Shown here piece after piece: positions 25,301 through 37,726 of a stretch of 64,000 nt of DNA. A model generated the notes under the pieces. That model was not told the origin of the DNA. It saw nothing but the letters and a program-made list of their open reading frames with translations, and made no database searches. The stretch is taken from NCBI GenBank assembly GCA_029204225.1, contig CM055104.1, forward strand, positions 45,699,835 to 45,763,834, written 5' to 3'. The stretch comes from Diphasiastrum complanatum. Its lineage: Eukaryota; Streptophyta; Lycopodiopsida; Lycopodiales; Lycopodiaceae. The position numbers were made by a program, and so were the translations under genes. Numbering within the stretch: position 1 is the stretch's first letter; the number at the start of each line of letters is the position of its first letter.

Positions 25301-27528
25301 AACAACTAAACCTTTGACTTCTTGAAAACTTAATGTAAACAAGCTCGGCTTAGAACTACACACACAAGTTATTTAACACCTCTCAACATCCCATGGCTGT
25401 CATGAAAACTTGTCCCATCACTCTCAAAAATGTACCTCTAATGCCAAGAGGGACTCACAAGGCAAGACACAGGACTCCTGAAGCACTGCCCTTTCTACCT
25501 CCTAGAGTCTCTTCTTTCACTAGCCTAGAATGTAAAACTTGTCCCACCTCATTCAAAAATGTACCATTTATGCCAATAGCAAGTACTCTTAAGGCAAGAC
25601 AGATGACCCCTACAGCACTAACCTATACCTCACGAGTCACAAGCATGGACACACATCTCCATGAACTTTATCATAGCAGTCATATTAGGAATCCTGAATT
25701 AGATCAACGAATTCCATGACCCACCAATTGAGTAGATCATTCTTTTCATTCTGGCTCTACTTCAACAGATTCACCTCCAAATGCAAGATAGGCACCTGTT
25801 CAATGAGGGCTTCTATCAACTACTGCAACACAAGTAAAGATATATATCAATGAGACACAAGTATCTACCACTTAACACAGGTAAAGGTGTACATAATGGT
25901 TGAGGCAATTTCCAATCCTACAACAAATTCAAAACTGAAATCACAATTCTATTCGAAGTGTCCCTCTTCATCACGATTGTTGCTACTATTGATCTTTTTG
26001 TTGTTTGCCATAGGTACGATCTTCATGGTTGGCTGTAATTCTCTTCCTATGTTCTTGATCTATAGAACTAGTTTCATATGTATACATATCTTTTGAGGTA
26101 TCTACTACTCATATACATATATGTATAGCATTCATGGTTTGTCGAGCTAGCTTGGAGTATATTTGTTCCTCTTATGCCCTCTATTGATAATTGCCATACT
26201 CCTAGTCTATAGCAATTATATGGTATAACACAATCATGTTAATGCTGCAATATTACTCCTTTTGATACCCTTATCTGGCATTCCCAATTTATCAAGTGAG
26301 CATGGCATCCATTTGGCTACAATAGAGTTCTTATGGTACACTAAAAACCTCGAATTACTATTAATTCCTTTACTTGGCATTGTTGGAAAGTTCAACTTGC
26401 ATGGCATATTTGTCTTCAACAAAATTTTATTAATACATTTTAGTAAGTTTCTCACAATATGTGATAATTAGTTCTTACACTACAATTTTACACAGTCCAA
26501 ATATTGGTATTCAAACTACATTTCTATCTGTAGCACAGACCTATAAGCGAAGTGAAATATGCATCTCTACAATTGCGGGCTAGAAATCTGATGAATACCT
26601 ATGGTGGGACTCGGGTATCACTACGAAATGACTGCAGGTAGGCCACCGAGATGGAGATTTACCAAAAGGCAGGCTGAACCTTGAAAGCCAACAAAATTTG
26701 AGACTCCGGCAACTGAAAGGGTCATAAGGGTTAAGCATATTAATTTGGAGCTCTGGGTACAATACAAGACCGTATCTCCTAATAGCACCACCTCCAACAA
26801 ATGCTACAGAAGCCTAGGTATTTTACTCGCAGTTGCACAGTATGTGGACCAAAAACTTGTGATATAGAAATGCAAGCAATCCTGCATGAGCTTCAAGAAG
26901 AGGCGCCAATACTGCGTGGAAGCGCACCAGAACTTCTAAAAGGGGTGATATTGAGTTAAATGAAGAGGGCAAGCATTGCCATCTGGGCTGCAACACGAAC
27001 TAATTCTAACCTTCTCTTTAGTCTAGTAACACTTCTAAAGTCCAGCTTCACTCGGAATCACGATTACAGATCGGACAAACTCATCACAATTTATAAAAAC
27101 ATTGGCTCGCTTGCTGGGGGCTCTGCAAGTCTGAAAGCATCAGAGCAGAATGCCAGCCTAATCGGAGAAAGGTAAGCTCCAATGTACTCAGCAATGTTAA
27201 GCTCTGCTGCTATTAAACCATAACTCAACACATCTATACAAAACCGGGTAGTGAAACAGAGCCAGCTCAAAAATTAGCGACTAAACTTTGAAAATAAGGA
27301 TCAAGTACATCGTCTGAACATTTTAAGAATGGGCAAAGAGGTAGCAGCTGAGCTGACCTTGTGGAAAGGACCGACACGCTGTTCGCCAGCGTAGGATTTG
27401 AAATCCTCCATGACCATCTCTCGGATGAATAATCTGGGACGATGATGCCCATTTTCTGATCCCAAATCTGGAACAGCAGCAGCATCATCATCAGGAGCAG
27501 AAGGAGCAGCATCCATCATTCCCACCAT
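13397..27528 (-). CDS. SMC4: Condensin subunit SMC4 (CAP-C), 28 coding exons
   Basis: SMC4 pairs with SMC2 to form the ATPase core of condensin, which compacts and separates chromosomes in the nucleus. Coding exons (minus): 27528-27358, 25033-24944, 24683-24582, 24343-24167, 23971-23841, 23667-23589, 23393-23236, 23092-23017, 22804-22676, 22592-22448, 22300-22170, 21940-21788, 21654-21465, 21251-21118, 20932-20774, 19385-19077, 18868-18692, 17060-16977, 16844-16635, 16546-16457, 15705-15584, 15453-15298, 15126-15019, 14911-14851, 14714-14580, 14089-14002, 13758-13686, 13541-13397. They total 3783 bases (1260 codons plus TGA), close to the about 1240 residues I recall for Arabidopsis. All introns are GT-AG, and phases agree across every junction with no internal stop. 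Landmarks: conserved N-part [15 protein letters not shown]; Walker A GPNGSGKS (residues 64-71, exon 2); coiled coil; hinge (about 540-720, exons 13-16, [11 protein letters not shown]); second coiled coil; ABC signature LSGGEK (exon 25); Walker [11 protein letters not shown] with D1182/E1183 (exon 26). ATG 27528 is chosen as the first in-frame start; a second Met lies four codons in. Introns 1 (2324 bp), 15 (1388 bp) and 17 (1631 bp) are longest. Oddity: Cys replaces the usual Ser after the first junction (HK-CFSAVVG). Confidence 0.95.
15780..15980. repeat. Perfect 90-bp direct duplication in SMC4 intron 20
   Basis: 15780-15869 and 15891-15980 appear identical base for base, with a 21-bp spacer (15870-15890). 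They lie in the intron between exons ending at 16457 and starting at 15705 (minus). Identity implies a recent event. An open frame running through both copies is incidental: no splice signals or SMC similarity. Confidence 0.9.
19725..19867. repeat. 52-bp tandem repeat, nearly 3 copies, in SMC4 intron 15
   Basis: Units start at 19725, 19777 and 19829, each with GATCAGAT, a CGTTCCT motif and TTTGCAGCCC. The third is cut short by divergent sequence that repeats some of the same words to about 19940. It sits in the 1388-bp intron 15. Confidence 0.8.
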
Positions 27529-27760
27529 TCGTCTCCAATTCCAATCGTCTCCAATTCCAACTGCGATCAGCGATTACACAAAACAAAAGAGTGCAAAACT
27601 CTTCGCTATCAAATTCAAATTCCTCGAGAAAAAGAAAGAAAGAAAGGAAAAGAGAGAGAGACAGAGAGGCGGGAATTTAAAGACTTGATTTTTCACTTCA
27701 CTTTTTGTCCCGCTCCCGCCACAGGTCACGTGACCCGCATCGTCACGTGACCCACCTTGT
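27529..27760 (-). promoter_or_regulatory. SMC4 5' UTR and proximal promoter
   Basis: Reading on the minus strand away from the gene: a 16-bp direct duplication (GGAATTGGAGACGATT-type) just before the ATG; a CT-rich leader (about 27625-27665); an E2F-like TTCCCGCC at 27675-27668 beside a TTTAAAT TATA-like stretch; a second CCCGCC-type motif at 27713-27720 (read on plus); and two copies of the palindrome GTCACGTGAC (27725-27734 and 27742-27751, G-box core CACGTG). E2F sites fit S/M-phase control of a condensin gene. The start of transcription is not known. Confidence 0.55.
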
Positions 27761-28343
27761 CTATGAAAAAATGCCCACAAAATTTTAAAATAAATCCTAC
27801 CAAAAACGAAATTTAAGGTTTTGGAAACCTCCATTTTTGAGCCATTGCAAGCTACGCACCTCGAATCAGGGACCAAAGAAACTTTGGATGCCAAGCTAAG
27901 ATGCCAAGCTAATCAACTGAGCCAACCCCTTGGATCCATCCATCCATTGCAAGTTCTGAGCCCATCGAACACTAAAGTTGAGTTTTATTTTTATGTAAAT
28001 TAGCTCTCAAATGATTTTATTGCGAGATTTTTATTTATAGTTTGAAAAAGGTAATTAGGTTGAGCCTAGACTCTAGTAATCTCTAGGACTAGCTTATAGT
28101 AAATTGCAACAAGCCTGAAGTAGAGCATGAGGTAGCATTTGTAGTATGAGTTTGAACTAAAGCAACAAAAGATATACAGTAAAGTAGACGTAAAATTCCA
28201 ATGGAAGTGGTTGATTCAATAAGTGGCATTTGGTGAAGTTCTCTTGTTTACTTCGCTTGATGTGGTTGCTTGGAAACTCCAAGTTTTGTTTGACTTTTGA
28301 GGACATGTTTTATTTTAAAATAAGTGATAATGTATTATGAGAG
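27761..28343. other. Intergenic DNA upstream of SMC4
   Basis: No gene, LTR end or repeat structure seen. AT-rich. Confidence 0.4.
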
Positions 28344-28429
28344 GTGTCGGGTAGAGGACATTTTACCCACTAATTCCAAAAAAAAAAATCTGGAAAGCCG
28401 AATTAGGAAAAATGTCCTCTACCCGGCAC
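28344..28429. repeat. Inverted repeat / hairpin of about 30-bp arms
   Basis: Left arm 28344-28376 and right arm 28400-28429 are near-perfect reverse complements: GTGTCGGGTAGAGGAC pairs with GTCCTCTACCCGGCAC, with one G-T wobble, a 3-base bulge and TAATTC pairing GAATTA at the loop side. The 23-base loop is A-rich. The outer flanks also pair weakly (TAATG...CATTA). It could be a foldback/MITE or a small-RNA hairpin. No protein is encoded. Confidence 0.7.
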
Positions 28430-31100
28430 ATTCCATTGCATAATGGGTGCCTTGACTTTTTTCACATGTACATTATGAAGCATAATAAGCAGTTTGACTT
28501 TGACTGACCACTCTGGACATGCCATGTGGCAACTGTATGGACACGCATGATAGAAAGCGTAGCACCTGCGTTTGGAAAAAAGTACACATATATTCTGCTT
28601 TTTAGTTTGTTCAAAAAATGGGCATCATAGTCATAAGGTATCAATGGCAAGTTTATGTAACCACATGAAAAAAACGTTGACCTGATTTTGTAAAGAGGTC
28701 CCAAAGAAGAAGTTGCCCAGATTATTCATTATAAACTATACAACATGATCAAACCAAATGATAGATGAGTTATTTTTGCATTTGTCTCCACATCTACATT
28801 TGAAAAACGCTCTTTTCCAGTTCCATACACATGTTTGATGGAGATTCATTCTATTGAAGCCAGTCTCAAAATGTCCTCTAACTCTAGCCCAAATTTGCTC
28901 AAAAGGGCAGCGGGAAGATTTAAACTTGTTCATGTGTGTAATGGCCATCAAAGGCAATAGGAGTCATAAGAGTAGGATTTCTGTGCAAAGCATTATGTCT
29001 ATAGGTCTGTATTTCTTATTCAGTAATTATGTGCAAAAACAATCCAATGATCAATAGTAAACGAACAAGGAAGTTGACAGAAGGAAGGTTTTAAAGTTTG
29101 AAAGAGGTACAAGTGGACTTAAACTCGATAATATGTCTGGGTCCCATATGAACATTGCAACTCTTGGCTTGATAAAATTTAACAAAACTAAAAATTCTCC
29201 AAGATGAATGACAAAGTTTTAAACTAGCCTTCAAGTGCCATTTAATAAACAAGCAAGAGAACGAGTACTTTCAACAATAATCCAAGCTAGGTCATTTTCT
29301 ATTCAAAGTCAAGCAAAAGAAGAAAATTCAATGCATACAAAGGAAAAGAAGAACAAAGCAATAATACTAACAACGACCTACCAATCAAGAGTTTGAATTT
29401 TTACAGAGATTCATTGCCTTGCAGGACGATGATGATGTGGATAGAAGGGAAGTTACTACAAATGCTACCGGCCAGTAGTAATAATAGTAGTAATTCAGCT
29501 CGGTACTAACAGTAATAAGCGAAAAGGTTTTTTACAGTTATGTTACCGTAATAGAGTTTTTTATACTATCCATGTGTTGAGATTGAATGTAATAATGCAA
29601 AAAAAGCACCTTTCCAAGTATGACAAAGGAAAGGAACTTTCTTTTCACTCTCTACAGTACATACAAGTAGCATCAAATAGATCCAACTTTAATTCTTACA
29701 AAGTTATTGTCTCACAAGTCATTGTAGCTATGTATTGTTGTAACAAACAACAAGCTTTTCTCAACGAAGTGAAAATTCGAATAGATACCTTTCAAAAATA
29801 CATTGTTATGAGAGATAAAGTATGCCTAATGATCCAAGGATGCGCGTTCGGGGGGGGGGTTTTGGCATTTTTGCGTCCGCGTCCAGACGTGTCCACGTCT
29901 GCGTCCAATATTTTTTTTTTTTACTAAAAAATAAAAAAAATTAAAAGAAAATTTTTTTGCGTCTGGGGTGGAATGTTTGCTGATTTCATCAAACTAAGTC
30001 TTCTTGATTTGTCACATTGTATTGGTGATATCACATTGCTAACAGCTTTTTACATCATCAACAATTAGCTTCACGAGCTATTTGCTTTCGAATTTGTCTA
30101 CTCTTGAGACATCATTTAGTTCAATTTTATTTCGAATTCTTGATATACAAGTAAGTCCTTTTATCATGCTTTAGCATTCAATAAACTATATTTGTCCAAT
30201 ACAGAAGTGTATGCTTTAGTCTTAAAGCTTATGATTTGTTCGTATATATGAAGGGCTTTCAAAGGATATAAACACATTACTTAAACATCGCTTTTTATGA
30301 AAGCACAATGTTAGGATTTAGGACTTGTTTATTAAACAATAAGTTGTTGTTTGTAACTCAAACTGGTTTATTGTTGGCTAGCAAAGAGTATGTAATTGGT
30401 GGAAGAACCATGGCATAATCACAAGAAAACCTAATGATGCATATCCACCCTCTGGTTGTCAAGAAGGGTTAGTTCCACAAGGATAGGTCTCTAACTATGG
30501 TTAGTTGCTTATTCTAGTTGCTTTTCTACAAACTACTAACACTAACCCCCAAAATTAACTCTATCATTAGCTTATTGCTTTTAATCTAATGGAGAATCAT
30601 TAAAGCATAAATCAATGAAATAATAGAGCATAGAAAACTAGAAAGCTTCAATGAAAAGCATTAGACACAAAGCAAAAGCTCACGAGGATGCTTGATTCCA
30701 CAAAGTGATAGAGTTTCCTCCTCTTTGTTAGCATGTAAAATGAAGTACAAGAGGTGCCTTTTTATTCTTGGGGAGGCCCTTGCCCCTTAGCTTCAATTGG
30801 CAACTTCATGGAAGGGAGGATTGAAATCCTAACCCTTTAAAAGAAACACATCTAACTATAAGGTGCACAAAGAAGCACACTCTACCTACCACCACTTTGA
30901 CTTTGACTAGTACTTAGGATTTAAACAAAACTTAATCAACTTAGACTTTGGGCCATTTACATTTTTTTTTACAAGGCCCAAGTATATTTTATTTCATAAT
31001 ACAATGATTTACACGTGCTCATTGGGCTATGAGCTTACACATGCAAGATGCCATGGCCCTCGCACCTAATTTATTTATGTACAAGAAATACCCTCAACAG
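28430..31100. other. Intergenic DNA without recognisable genes
   Basis: Short ORFs here have no known motif. A G10 run lies near 29852-29861 followed by GCGTCC-type repeats to about 29910 and a poly-T run. Nothing else with structure was found. Confidence 0.4.
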
Positions 31101-31956
31101 GGGCCCTGACTTGAAGTAGTGTCAGTCACTCGACACTATGGCTATGGTGACGTTCGAGACTCTTGGCGTCACTTTATTAGTTGGCTCGTCACCTGTTCCA
31201 CGTATTTTAACCGAGCTATGTTGCGGGCGTTGGTGAGAGGAAAAACAAGAATGAGCGATCAAGTCATAGTTGAGAGATCCAAGTTTGGAATTTTGCAGGC
31301 TATGGGTCGCCAATGAGGGGCGCTCTATCATATAGTCGTGCCAAAGGCAGCTGGTCGTTGATGTTGTTGGATGCCATGGCTTTATTCGGATCAAAAAATA
31401 TTGGTGGCAAAAGTTCATCCCATTTGGTGGGGGACCTGCATCAGGATTTCTAAGTCCCGGGCAAATTCTACGACTGTGCAGACTGTGGGATCAGGGCACT
31501 TGATTTATTGTTTGTAAAATTGGACTAGAGTCCATTTGGGGTCTACGTCCGTGCCTCGTCGATGCTCTGAATTTATCTTTGGCCAGTCCATGGTTCTGAA
31601 TACAGTCATCCCACAATGCGCCCATTTATGTCTACATGGAATGGGAACGTAGTGGGGATTGATCCGCAACTGCCTCAGGGTAGACACATACACCCTGATG
31701 GCAGACAAAGTTTTCTTGAAAATGTGTTGCCGCCATGTAGGTTCTGGTGCCATTGCCAAAAGGCATGTGATCTCGTTCTCTTTTATGTCTTTGGCAATGA
31801 ATGTGATCTTCCACCCGCCGCATGAGGACTCATGTGGATGTTGCACGAGGAATTTGTCGATTTCTTCCTCATGCTCTTGGGTTTTCAGAACGCACGATTG
31901 GCTGATATTGAGCGAGACCCTTGGGAGGTTGATGTCTATTGCTCCTCTGCCGCAAT
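31100..31956 (-). pseudogene. Downstream part of proline-rich/coiled-coil copy 2 (left flank of element B)
   Basis: An open frame runs on the minus strand from the element B junction (31956) to a stop at 31505 (about 150 host-derived codons, rich in His, Trp and Cys). The ATG at 31984 belongs to the LTR, so the true start lies on the far side of the element. With B removed (one GCAAT kept) this sequence continues 37995 onward on the same strand. No family recognised. 31100-31504 is decayed continuation with stops. Confidence 0.45.
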
Positions 31957-32230
31957 ACTTAGAATTTGCTTTGCATAGGAACACAGATCATGCCAGTCAG
32001 TAACACAAACAGAAAACACTCTCCTCAACAAGCTCACATAGCAATTGTATTTCTCAAAATGAAATTACACTGTACATATAGTTGTTCACTCAGGCGACCC
32101 ATGCATGACCCAGGTTGCCGTTGGCGGGACGCGTGTCCTGTCGACTTGCCTCGTGGCGAGGCCAACTGATCCTTATTTATGAGAGGACCCACAGTACAGT
32201 AACACAGTGATTCTAACTTTAATTCTAACT
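31957..32230 (-). repeat. 3' LTR of element B
   Basis: 274 bp. It keeps a doubled start (AGTTAGAATTAA then AGTTAGAATC on the minus strand) that has collapsed to one copy in the 5' LTR, probably by deletion between the two short repeats. Confidence 0.85.
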
Positions 32231-32283
32231 CTCTCCCTTAAAGTAGAGTCACTTTTTATACAGTCATATAGATAGCTTTAAAG

Positions 32284-33932
32284 TCAAAAAACTTTAAGTA
32301 CAGAAAGCTTTGATCTAAATTTATCAGACTTTTCTCTAGTAAGTGGCTTAGTGAAAATATCAGCTAGTTGTTCTTCTGTACTACAATGAACAACATGAAT
32401 TTCACGACTCAACTGCCTCTCACGTATGAAGTGATACTGAATCTCAATGTGTTTAGTTCTCGCATGGAACACTGGATTCTTTGCTAGCTGAATGCCACTC
32501 TGACTGTCGCTATGTAAAGTCGTGGGATTTTTCTGCTTCATGCCAATTTCTTCCAAGATTTGTCTCAACCATATAGCTTCATGTGCAGCACTACACATTG
32601 CCTTATACTCTGCTTCTGTGGTGGAAAGAGCAATTGTACTTTGCTTCTTACTAGACCAGGAAAAGCAACTACCACAAAACTGGAATATATATCATGTGGT
32701 GGATCTACGATCATCATAGTCACCTCCCCAGTCCGCATCCACATAGCCACACAACTCAGGTAAACCATCATGCTTCCTGTAAATCAAGCCATACTCTGAA
32801 GTGCCTTTCACATAACGCAAAATATGTTTAGCTGCCTTCCAATGTGTTTCCGTAGGTGCTGCCATAAACTGACTTACAATGCCAACAACATAGCATATAT
32901 CTGGTCTAGTCGTAGTAAGGTAAATCAAGCTCCCTACTAACTGTCTATATAGAGTAGCATCAAATGACTGTGACTCATCAAGCTTAGAAAGCTTTTTACC
33001 TGGTTCAATAGGAGTGTTTACTGGTTTGCAATCCTGCAACCTAAACCTGTGCAACAACTCTTTGACATACTTCACCTGTGTTAAACCCACTTCATGTCTT
33101 TTTTGCCACACTTCTACTCCAAGGCAGTAATGCATTAGGCTGAGATCTGTCATCTCAGATTGTTCCATGAGGTCTTTTTTGATCATGTCTATCATCTCTT
33201 GATTATTTCCCGTAATAATCAAGTCATCAGCATAAAGAGCAATCAAAGCAACCATACCATCAAAGCATAAGACATATAGATTTGGATCAGAATGTGTTCT
33301 CACCATCCCCTTTGAACGAAAGTAGGCATCAATCCTGCTATACCACGCACATGGTGCTTGTTTAAGACCATAAAGCGCTTTCTTCAAGCGACATACTTTA
33401 TTTTCCTGTCCTTTCGTTACAAAGCCTTCAGGTTGATCCATGAACACTTCTTCTTCTAACTCACCATTTAGAAAAGCAGATTTCACATCCATCTGATGCA
33501 AAGGCCAACGAAAATGTGAAGCTAAAGCAATAAGTAGACGTAGAGTATTCCACTTACAAACTGGCGCAAAGGTCTCCTCATAGTCGATGCCTTTAATTTG
33601 TGCGTACCCTTTGATCACCAATCTTGCTTTGTGCTTTGCTATACTTCCATCTGCATGGTACTTAGTCCTGTATACCCATTTGCAACCAATGGGTTTCTTG
33701 CCAACTGGTGGTTCTACTAAGTCCCATGTGCTATGCTTAGCAATTGACTCCATCTCCTCTCCCATGGCCTTGACCCAAATGTCATCATCCTTTGCTTCAC
33801 CATAAGTCGAAGGTTCTTTGCTTTGAATAATGCTAGATAAGAGAGCATAATTTGCTTGATACCTTTCAGGTAGTATCTTCTTTGTTGTTGATCTTCGTTA
33901 CTCTCCCTGGTTAGATGATCCTGGAAAGTCAT
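32284..33932 (-). pseudogene. pol: Element B RT and RNase H
   Basis: Read in order on the minus strand. A short bridge frame (33932-33717) precedes RT (33765-32692) with WVYRTKYHADGS, DVKSAFLNGELEE, YGLKQAP and catalytic YADD (near 33228). The DADWGGD start of RNase H follows. A frameshift then leads to the last frame 32598-32284, ending with ADIFTKPL-type residues. RT itself is one open frame of 357 codons; the frameshifts on both sides disable the polyprotein. Confidence 0.88.
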
Positions 33933-35904
33933 CTATGTCGCGGCTCTCCATCAATCTCTCAAACCACTTAGGGAGCTTTTTGTCAGGTGATCGGCTTCCT
34001 GGTGAAAATGTATCCCATGGTACATCCTTCTCCTTGCGTTTGTCACCTGCAACTTCAATCATTCTTGTACCAAAAGGTTTGTCCCTACCTCTCCAACCTG
34101 TTTCTTGAGATTGAGTAGTAGTATCTTGAGATGTATCCTCATGTTCATCATTCGGAAGGTCAATGAATGGATCATCATCATGTGGTATCCTCACTATACC
34201 ATCTTTCCCACTGGATTTGTCTATCTTCTCATCATCCTCGTCTTCATACATCTTGGATTCATCAAAGATAACATCACGGCTTATATGAATTTTGCTTTCG
34301 ATTGGATCAAAACATCTATAGCCCTTCACACGATCATCATATCCTAGAAATATGCACTTGATAGCTTTTACATCAAGTTTACGTCTCTCTTCCTTAAGAA
34401 TGTGTACAAAGGCCTTACATCCAAAGATTCGCAAGTGGTTCACCTTTGGCTTCTTCTTCGTGAATGCCTCCTCAGGTGTTATCTTTGGTATGGCAATGGT
34501 AGGACTTCTATTTTGAAGATAGACTGTCGTGCTACATGCTTCTGACCAAAAATCTTTTGGTAGTTTCATCTCAGCTAGCATAGATCTGGCACTTTCCACA
34601 ATCGTACGATTCTTGCGCTCAACTACACCATTGAGAGCAGGAGTATGAGCTTGCGTAAGTTGTCTTTTAATCCCAAATTGATCACAAATATCATTGAAGT
34701 CATTAGACTTATACTCACCTCCACTATCTGATCTTAGGACTTTGATCTTCCTACCTGTCTGATTTTTGACCAATGCTTTGAAGCTCTTGAAGTTATCAAA
34801 TGCATCTGATTTTTTCTTCAAGAAGTAGATCCATGTTTTACGTGACATATCATCAATAAAGGTCATGAAATAGAAGGCTTTACCTATGGACATGGTCCTC
34901 ATAGGCCTGCATAAATCTGTGTGGATTAAATCTAGGATGTTCTTTGCTCTTGCAACACCCCCTTTATTGAACTTCTCTCGATGCTGCTTCCCATATACAC
35001 AAGATTCGCACATTGATTTCAAGTGATCCTTTATGGTAGGCAATCCTGTTACCATCTCCAATTTTCTCATCAAACAGAGGCTTCCCAAGTTCAAGTGACC
35101 AAGCCTCTTGTGCCACGACTCAGTTTGCGAAGGAGTGGACGATACAAGTCCATGTTGCCCCTTGATTGTAGCATTCAACCTATACAATTTTGTATTGGGC
35201 TCTCTTACTTCATCCGCAATAACTTTGAACTTTTGGTTCGCATCCTTCACAAAGCAACAATCATGGGCGAATTCTACTTTCAACTTTTGATCAGTAATGA
35301 CTCCAACATAAAGTAGATTTTTTTTCAAACCTGGTACGTAAAGTACCTCCCTGATCATCCTGCTTTTGCCATCAGGTAGTTGGATTGAAACTGTGCCTAT
35401 CCCCTTGATCATGCACACCTCACCATTTGCTTGTGAAACAAACGTTCCATTATCCAACACCTTCAAACTACTGAACCAATTCTTGTTATCTGTCATGTGT
35501 CTTGCGGCTCCTGAGTCAATATACCATGCTTGATCATCTTGATTAGATGACAATCCAGATATGAAGATGCTAGAGTCTTCAATCTCACCCTCATCGACAA
35601 GGTTACCTGCTTGTTTTGGTTTCCCCTTGCCTTGTTCTGCCAGAAATTTGCGACATTCACTCTTCCAATGGCCCTTTTTACCACAATGGAAGAATTTGAC
35701 TTTATTCTTAGTTTTGCTGGAAGATCCCTCATCCTCCTGAGACTTGGCAAATTGCTGCTTACACTTCTTCTTGCCCTTGCCCTTGCCTTGTTTTTGGCGT
35801 GTCGCAAGTGCCTGATCGTCAGTATTTTGACGTCTAGCTTTCACCATTTCTCGTCGTTGCTCTTCCTGCATCAATATTCCTGTGAGCTCGTCAAAGGTTG
35901 ACAA
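33898..35904 (-). pseudogene. pol: Element B gag C-part, protease and integrase (668-codon ORF)
   Basis: A long open frame gives, in order, the end of Gag, a zinc knuckle whose first Cys is lost (FFHCGKKGHWKSEC), the protease motif DSGAARHM, the pre-integrase WHKRLGHLN, the integrase core (DLCRPM, LRSDSGGEY, TPALNGVVERKNRT) and the C-terminal GYDDRVKGYRC segment. It opens at an internal Met because frame breaks lie upstream in gag. This is the best preserved stretch of B. Confidence 0.88.
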
Positions 35905-36430
35905 TATTTATCTTGATGGTATTCCGCTTACGAACATCTAATAGGATTCTGCAATGCCACACAATGCATTGTGCACCAGCTCCACGTCACGTATGCGCTC
36001 GCCAATAGAATGTAGTTCATCTCTCATTGTCTTCGTTCTAGTCATGTACGTCTGAATGTGCTCTCCTTGCTCCATGCGGGCACTATTCAACTTGACTTCA
36101 GAAACATGATTCTTGATGGATTTGACGTCTCGAACTGTTTCTTTAGCACATCCCATGCCTGTCTGGGTGTAATAGCATCACAAATGTGGGTAATGATGCA
36201 ATCTTTCAATGACAAGTTAATGAAGGTCAAAGCTTTCCTCATCTTTTTGTCGAACACTTTGATGTCTGCTTCATTTGGCGGCCTTATCTCATCACCTGTG
36301 ACGACTTCCCACACGTCTTACTCCATCAGTATGTTTTTCATTTTGAATTTCCACACTGCATAGTTGGAAATCCCGTCCAATTTGCTACTTTCACTCAAAA
36401 TGGACCCTCCCATGTTTGCCATCGCAAAAC
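35905..36430 (-). pseudogene. gag: Element B gag N-part, broken
   Basis: Two overlapping frames (36314-36087, 36156-35938) carry the same Gag as element C (WEVVTGDE, RMEQGEHIQTYMTR, VHNALCGIAE) but with a frameshift and stops. The start region near 36410 reads MGGSILSESSKLD-like as in C. Confidence 0.8.
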
Positions 36431-37714
36431 TACTTGAAACTTTTGCCTTAGGCTAAGAACAGTATGCCGAGGCCAACAATAATGTCAGAAGTTGAAAATA
36501 ATGACCTGCACTTTTTCCCTTACCAGGCCGCTTTTCCACCAATTTGAAAGGCAAATCGGTGTCGCCTTCCGAAATGCACTCAGTCGTCAACTCCTAACAA
36601 CGTGCCCAGTGGAATGGTGAAATCACTTCTGGCGTACTCCGAACACTTTCTCCATTGCAATCACTCTATTTTGTTGTACTGTACTTGTAGGTACAGTCTG
36701 AGTGCCCTTCGTTTGGAGGTTATAGCCTTTCGTTTGGGTCAAAACGGGCAAAGGACCCAAAAATAGGGATTTTTTTAGTTTTTGAACAGTTTTTTCACCT
36801 TGAAGAAACTTCACCCTTCACTTGTGAAGGGAACCAACTCAACTTTCAGTATGAAAATCTTTAATGAAGGTGAAGGCCAGAATGCACTTTACTTCTTCAG
36901 GCCCATGTTCAAAGCTCATCCAATGGCTGAACCAAATCTTGTGGTCCAAATTTCTTTTCCATCACAAGTTCTGGACCGTCGATTCATTTGACACCTCATC
37001 CAAAGGTTCAAACTGCATCTGGGCATTGAACCATGCTCCTAGAGTCGCTATGGTCTTCAAGACACTATGCTGACTATTGCGTTGGCCGTGCGAACAGCTC
37101 GCGACCTCCATGCCTGCGGCCGCGCCTCCCTTCCCTAAAAAATTTCAGATCAACCTCTCCTGTGGATCGTTTTGAGCACAATTTGAGGCCTGGAGCAGGG
37201 TCGCCCTACTGAATCCAAGACTGTAGAATGTTCAGTCAGGAAATTCCGTGGAGAAACGATGATTTTAGCTCAACTTAACAAAGTGGCTTTTTTCACCTTT
37301 TTACCGCAAATCTGCTAGGTTAACTGTCTGAAGACAAATCTCTGACATAAACCTCAGAATCTCTCCATGGCTGGTTGACAATGTGATTAGATTCCTTCCT
37401 GTCCTTACGACATCCAAAACGGTCTCAAACAGCGAAGAAATCACCAATTATGTATAAAAATCGTAACCCCAAGCCCAATTTCAATTTTCAGCTGGCTTCA
37501 AAATTGTCAATTTTTCACCAAATTTTTTCCTGTCTGATGCTATGCATAGGCTAATAATCCCTCTGCTGAGCTTAGCAAGCCTCTATAAATTAGAAACCGT
37601 GCACCAGTGCTTCTCTTTCCGTCTTCAACCCGCCGTAAACCCCGAACTCTCAAAAGACAGTTCTCCCGAAGCTCTCTTCAACAACGACACTGTACTGTGT
37701 ACACTCCCTGTACG
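36431..37714 (-). other. Untranslated leader of element B
   Basis: About 1.3 kb between primer site and gag with no sustained ORF, closely repeated in element C (about 48260-49552). No protein function is visible. Confidence 0.7.
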
Positions 37715-37726
37715 GCTTTGATACCA

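Noticed and set aside
25034..27357. Possible missed exons in SMC4 intron 1
   Set aside because: Exons 1 and 2 join directly at the conserved HK-xFSAVVG site; nothing is missing compared with the family.
29574..29927. 117-codon ORF
   Set aside because: Low-complexity end (G10 and poly-T), no motif, no splice or promoter context.
31119..32169. Plus-strand ORFs of 65-114 codons
   Set aside because: They are antisense shadows of the minus-strand frame at 31505-31984 and of the element B LTR.
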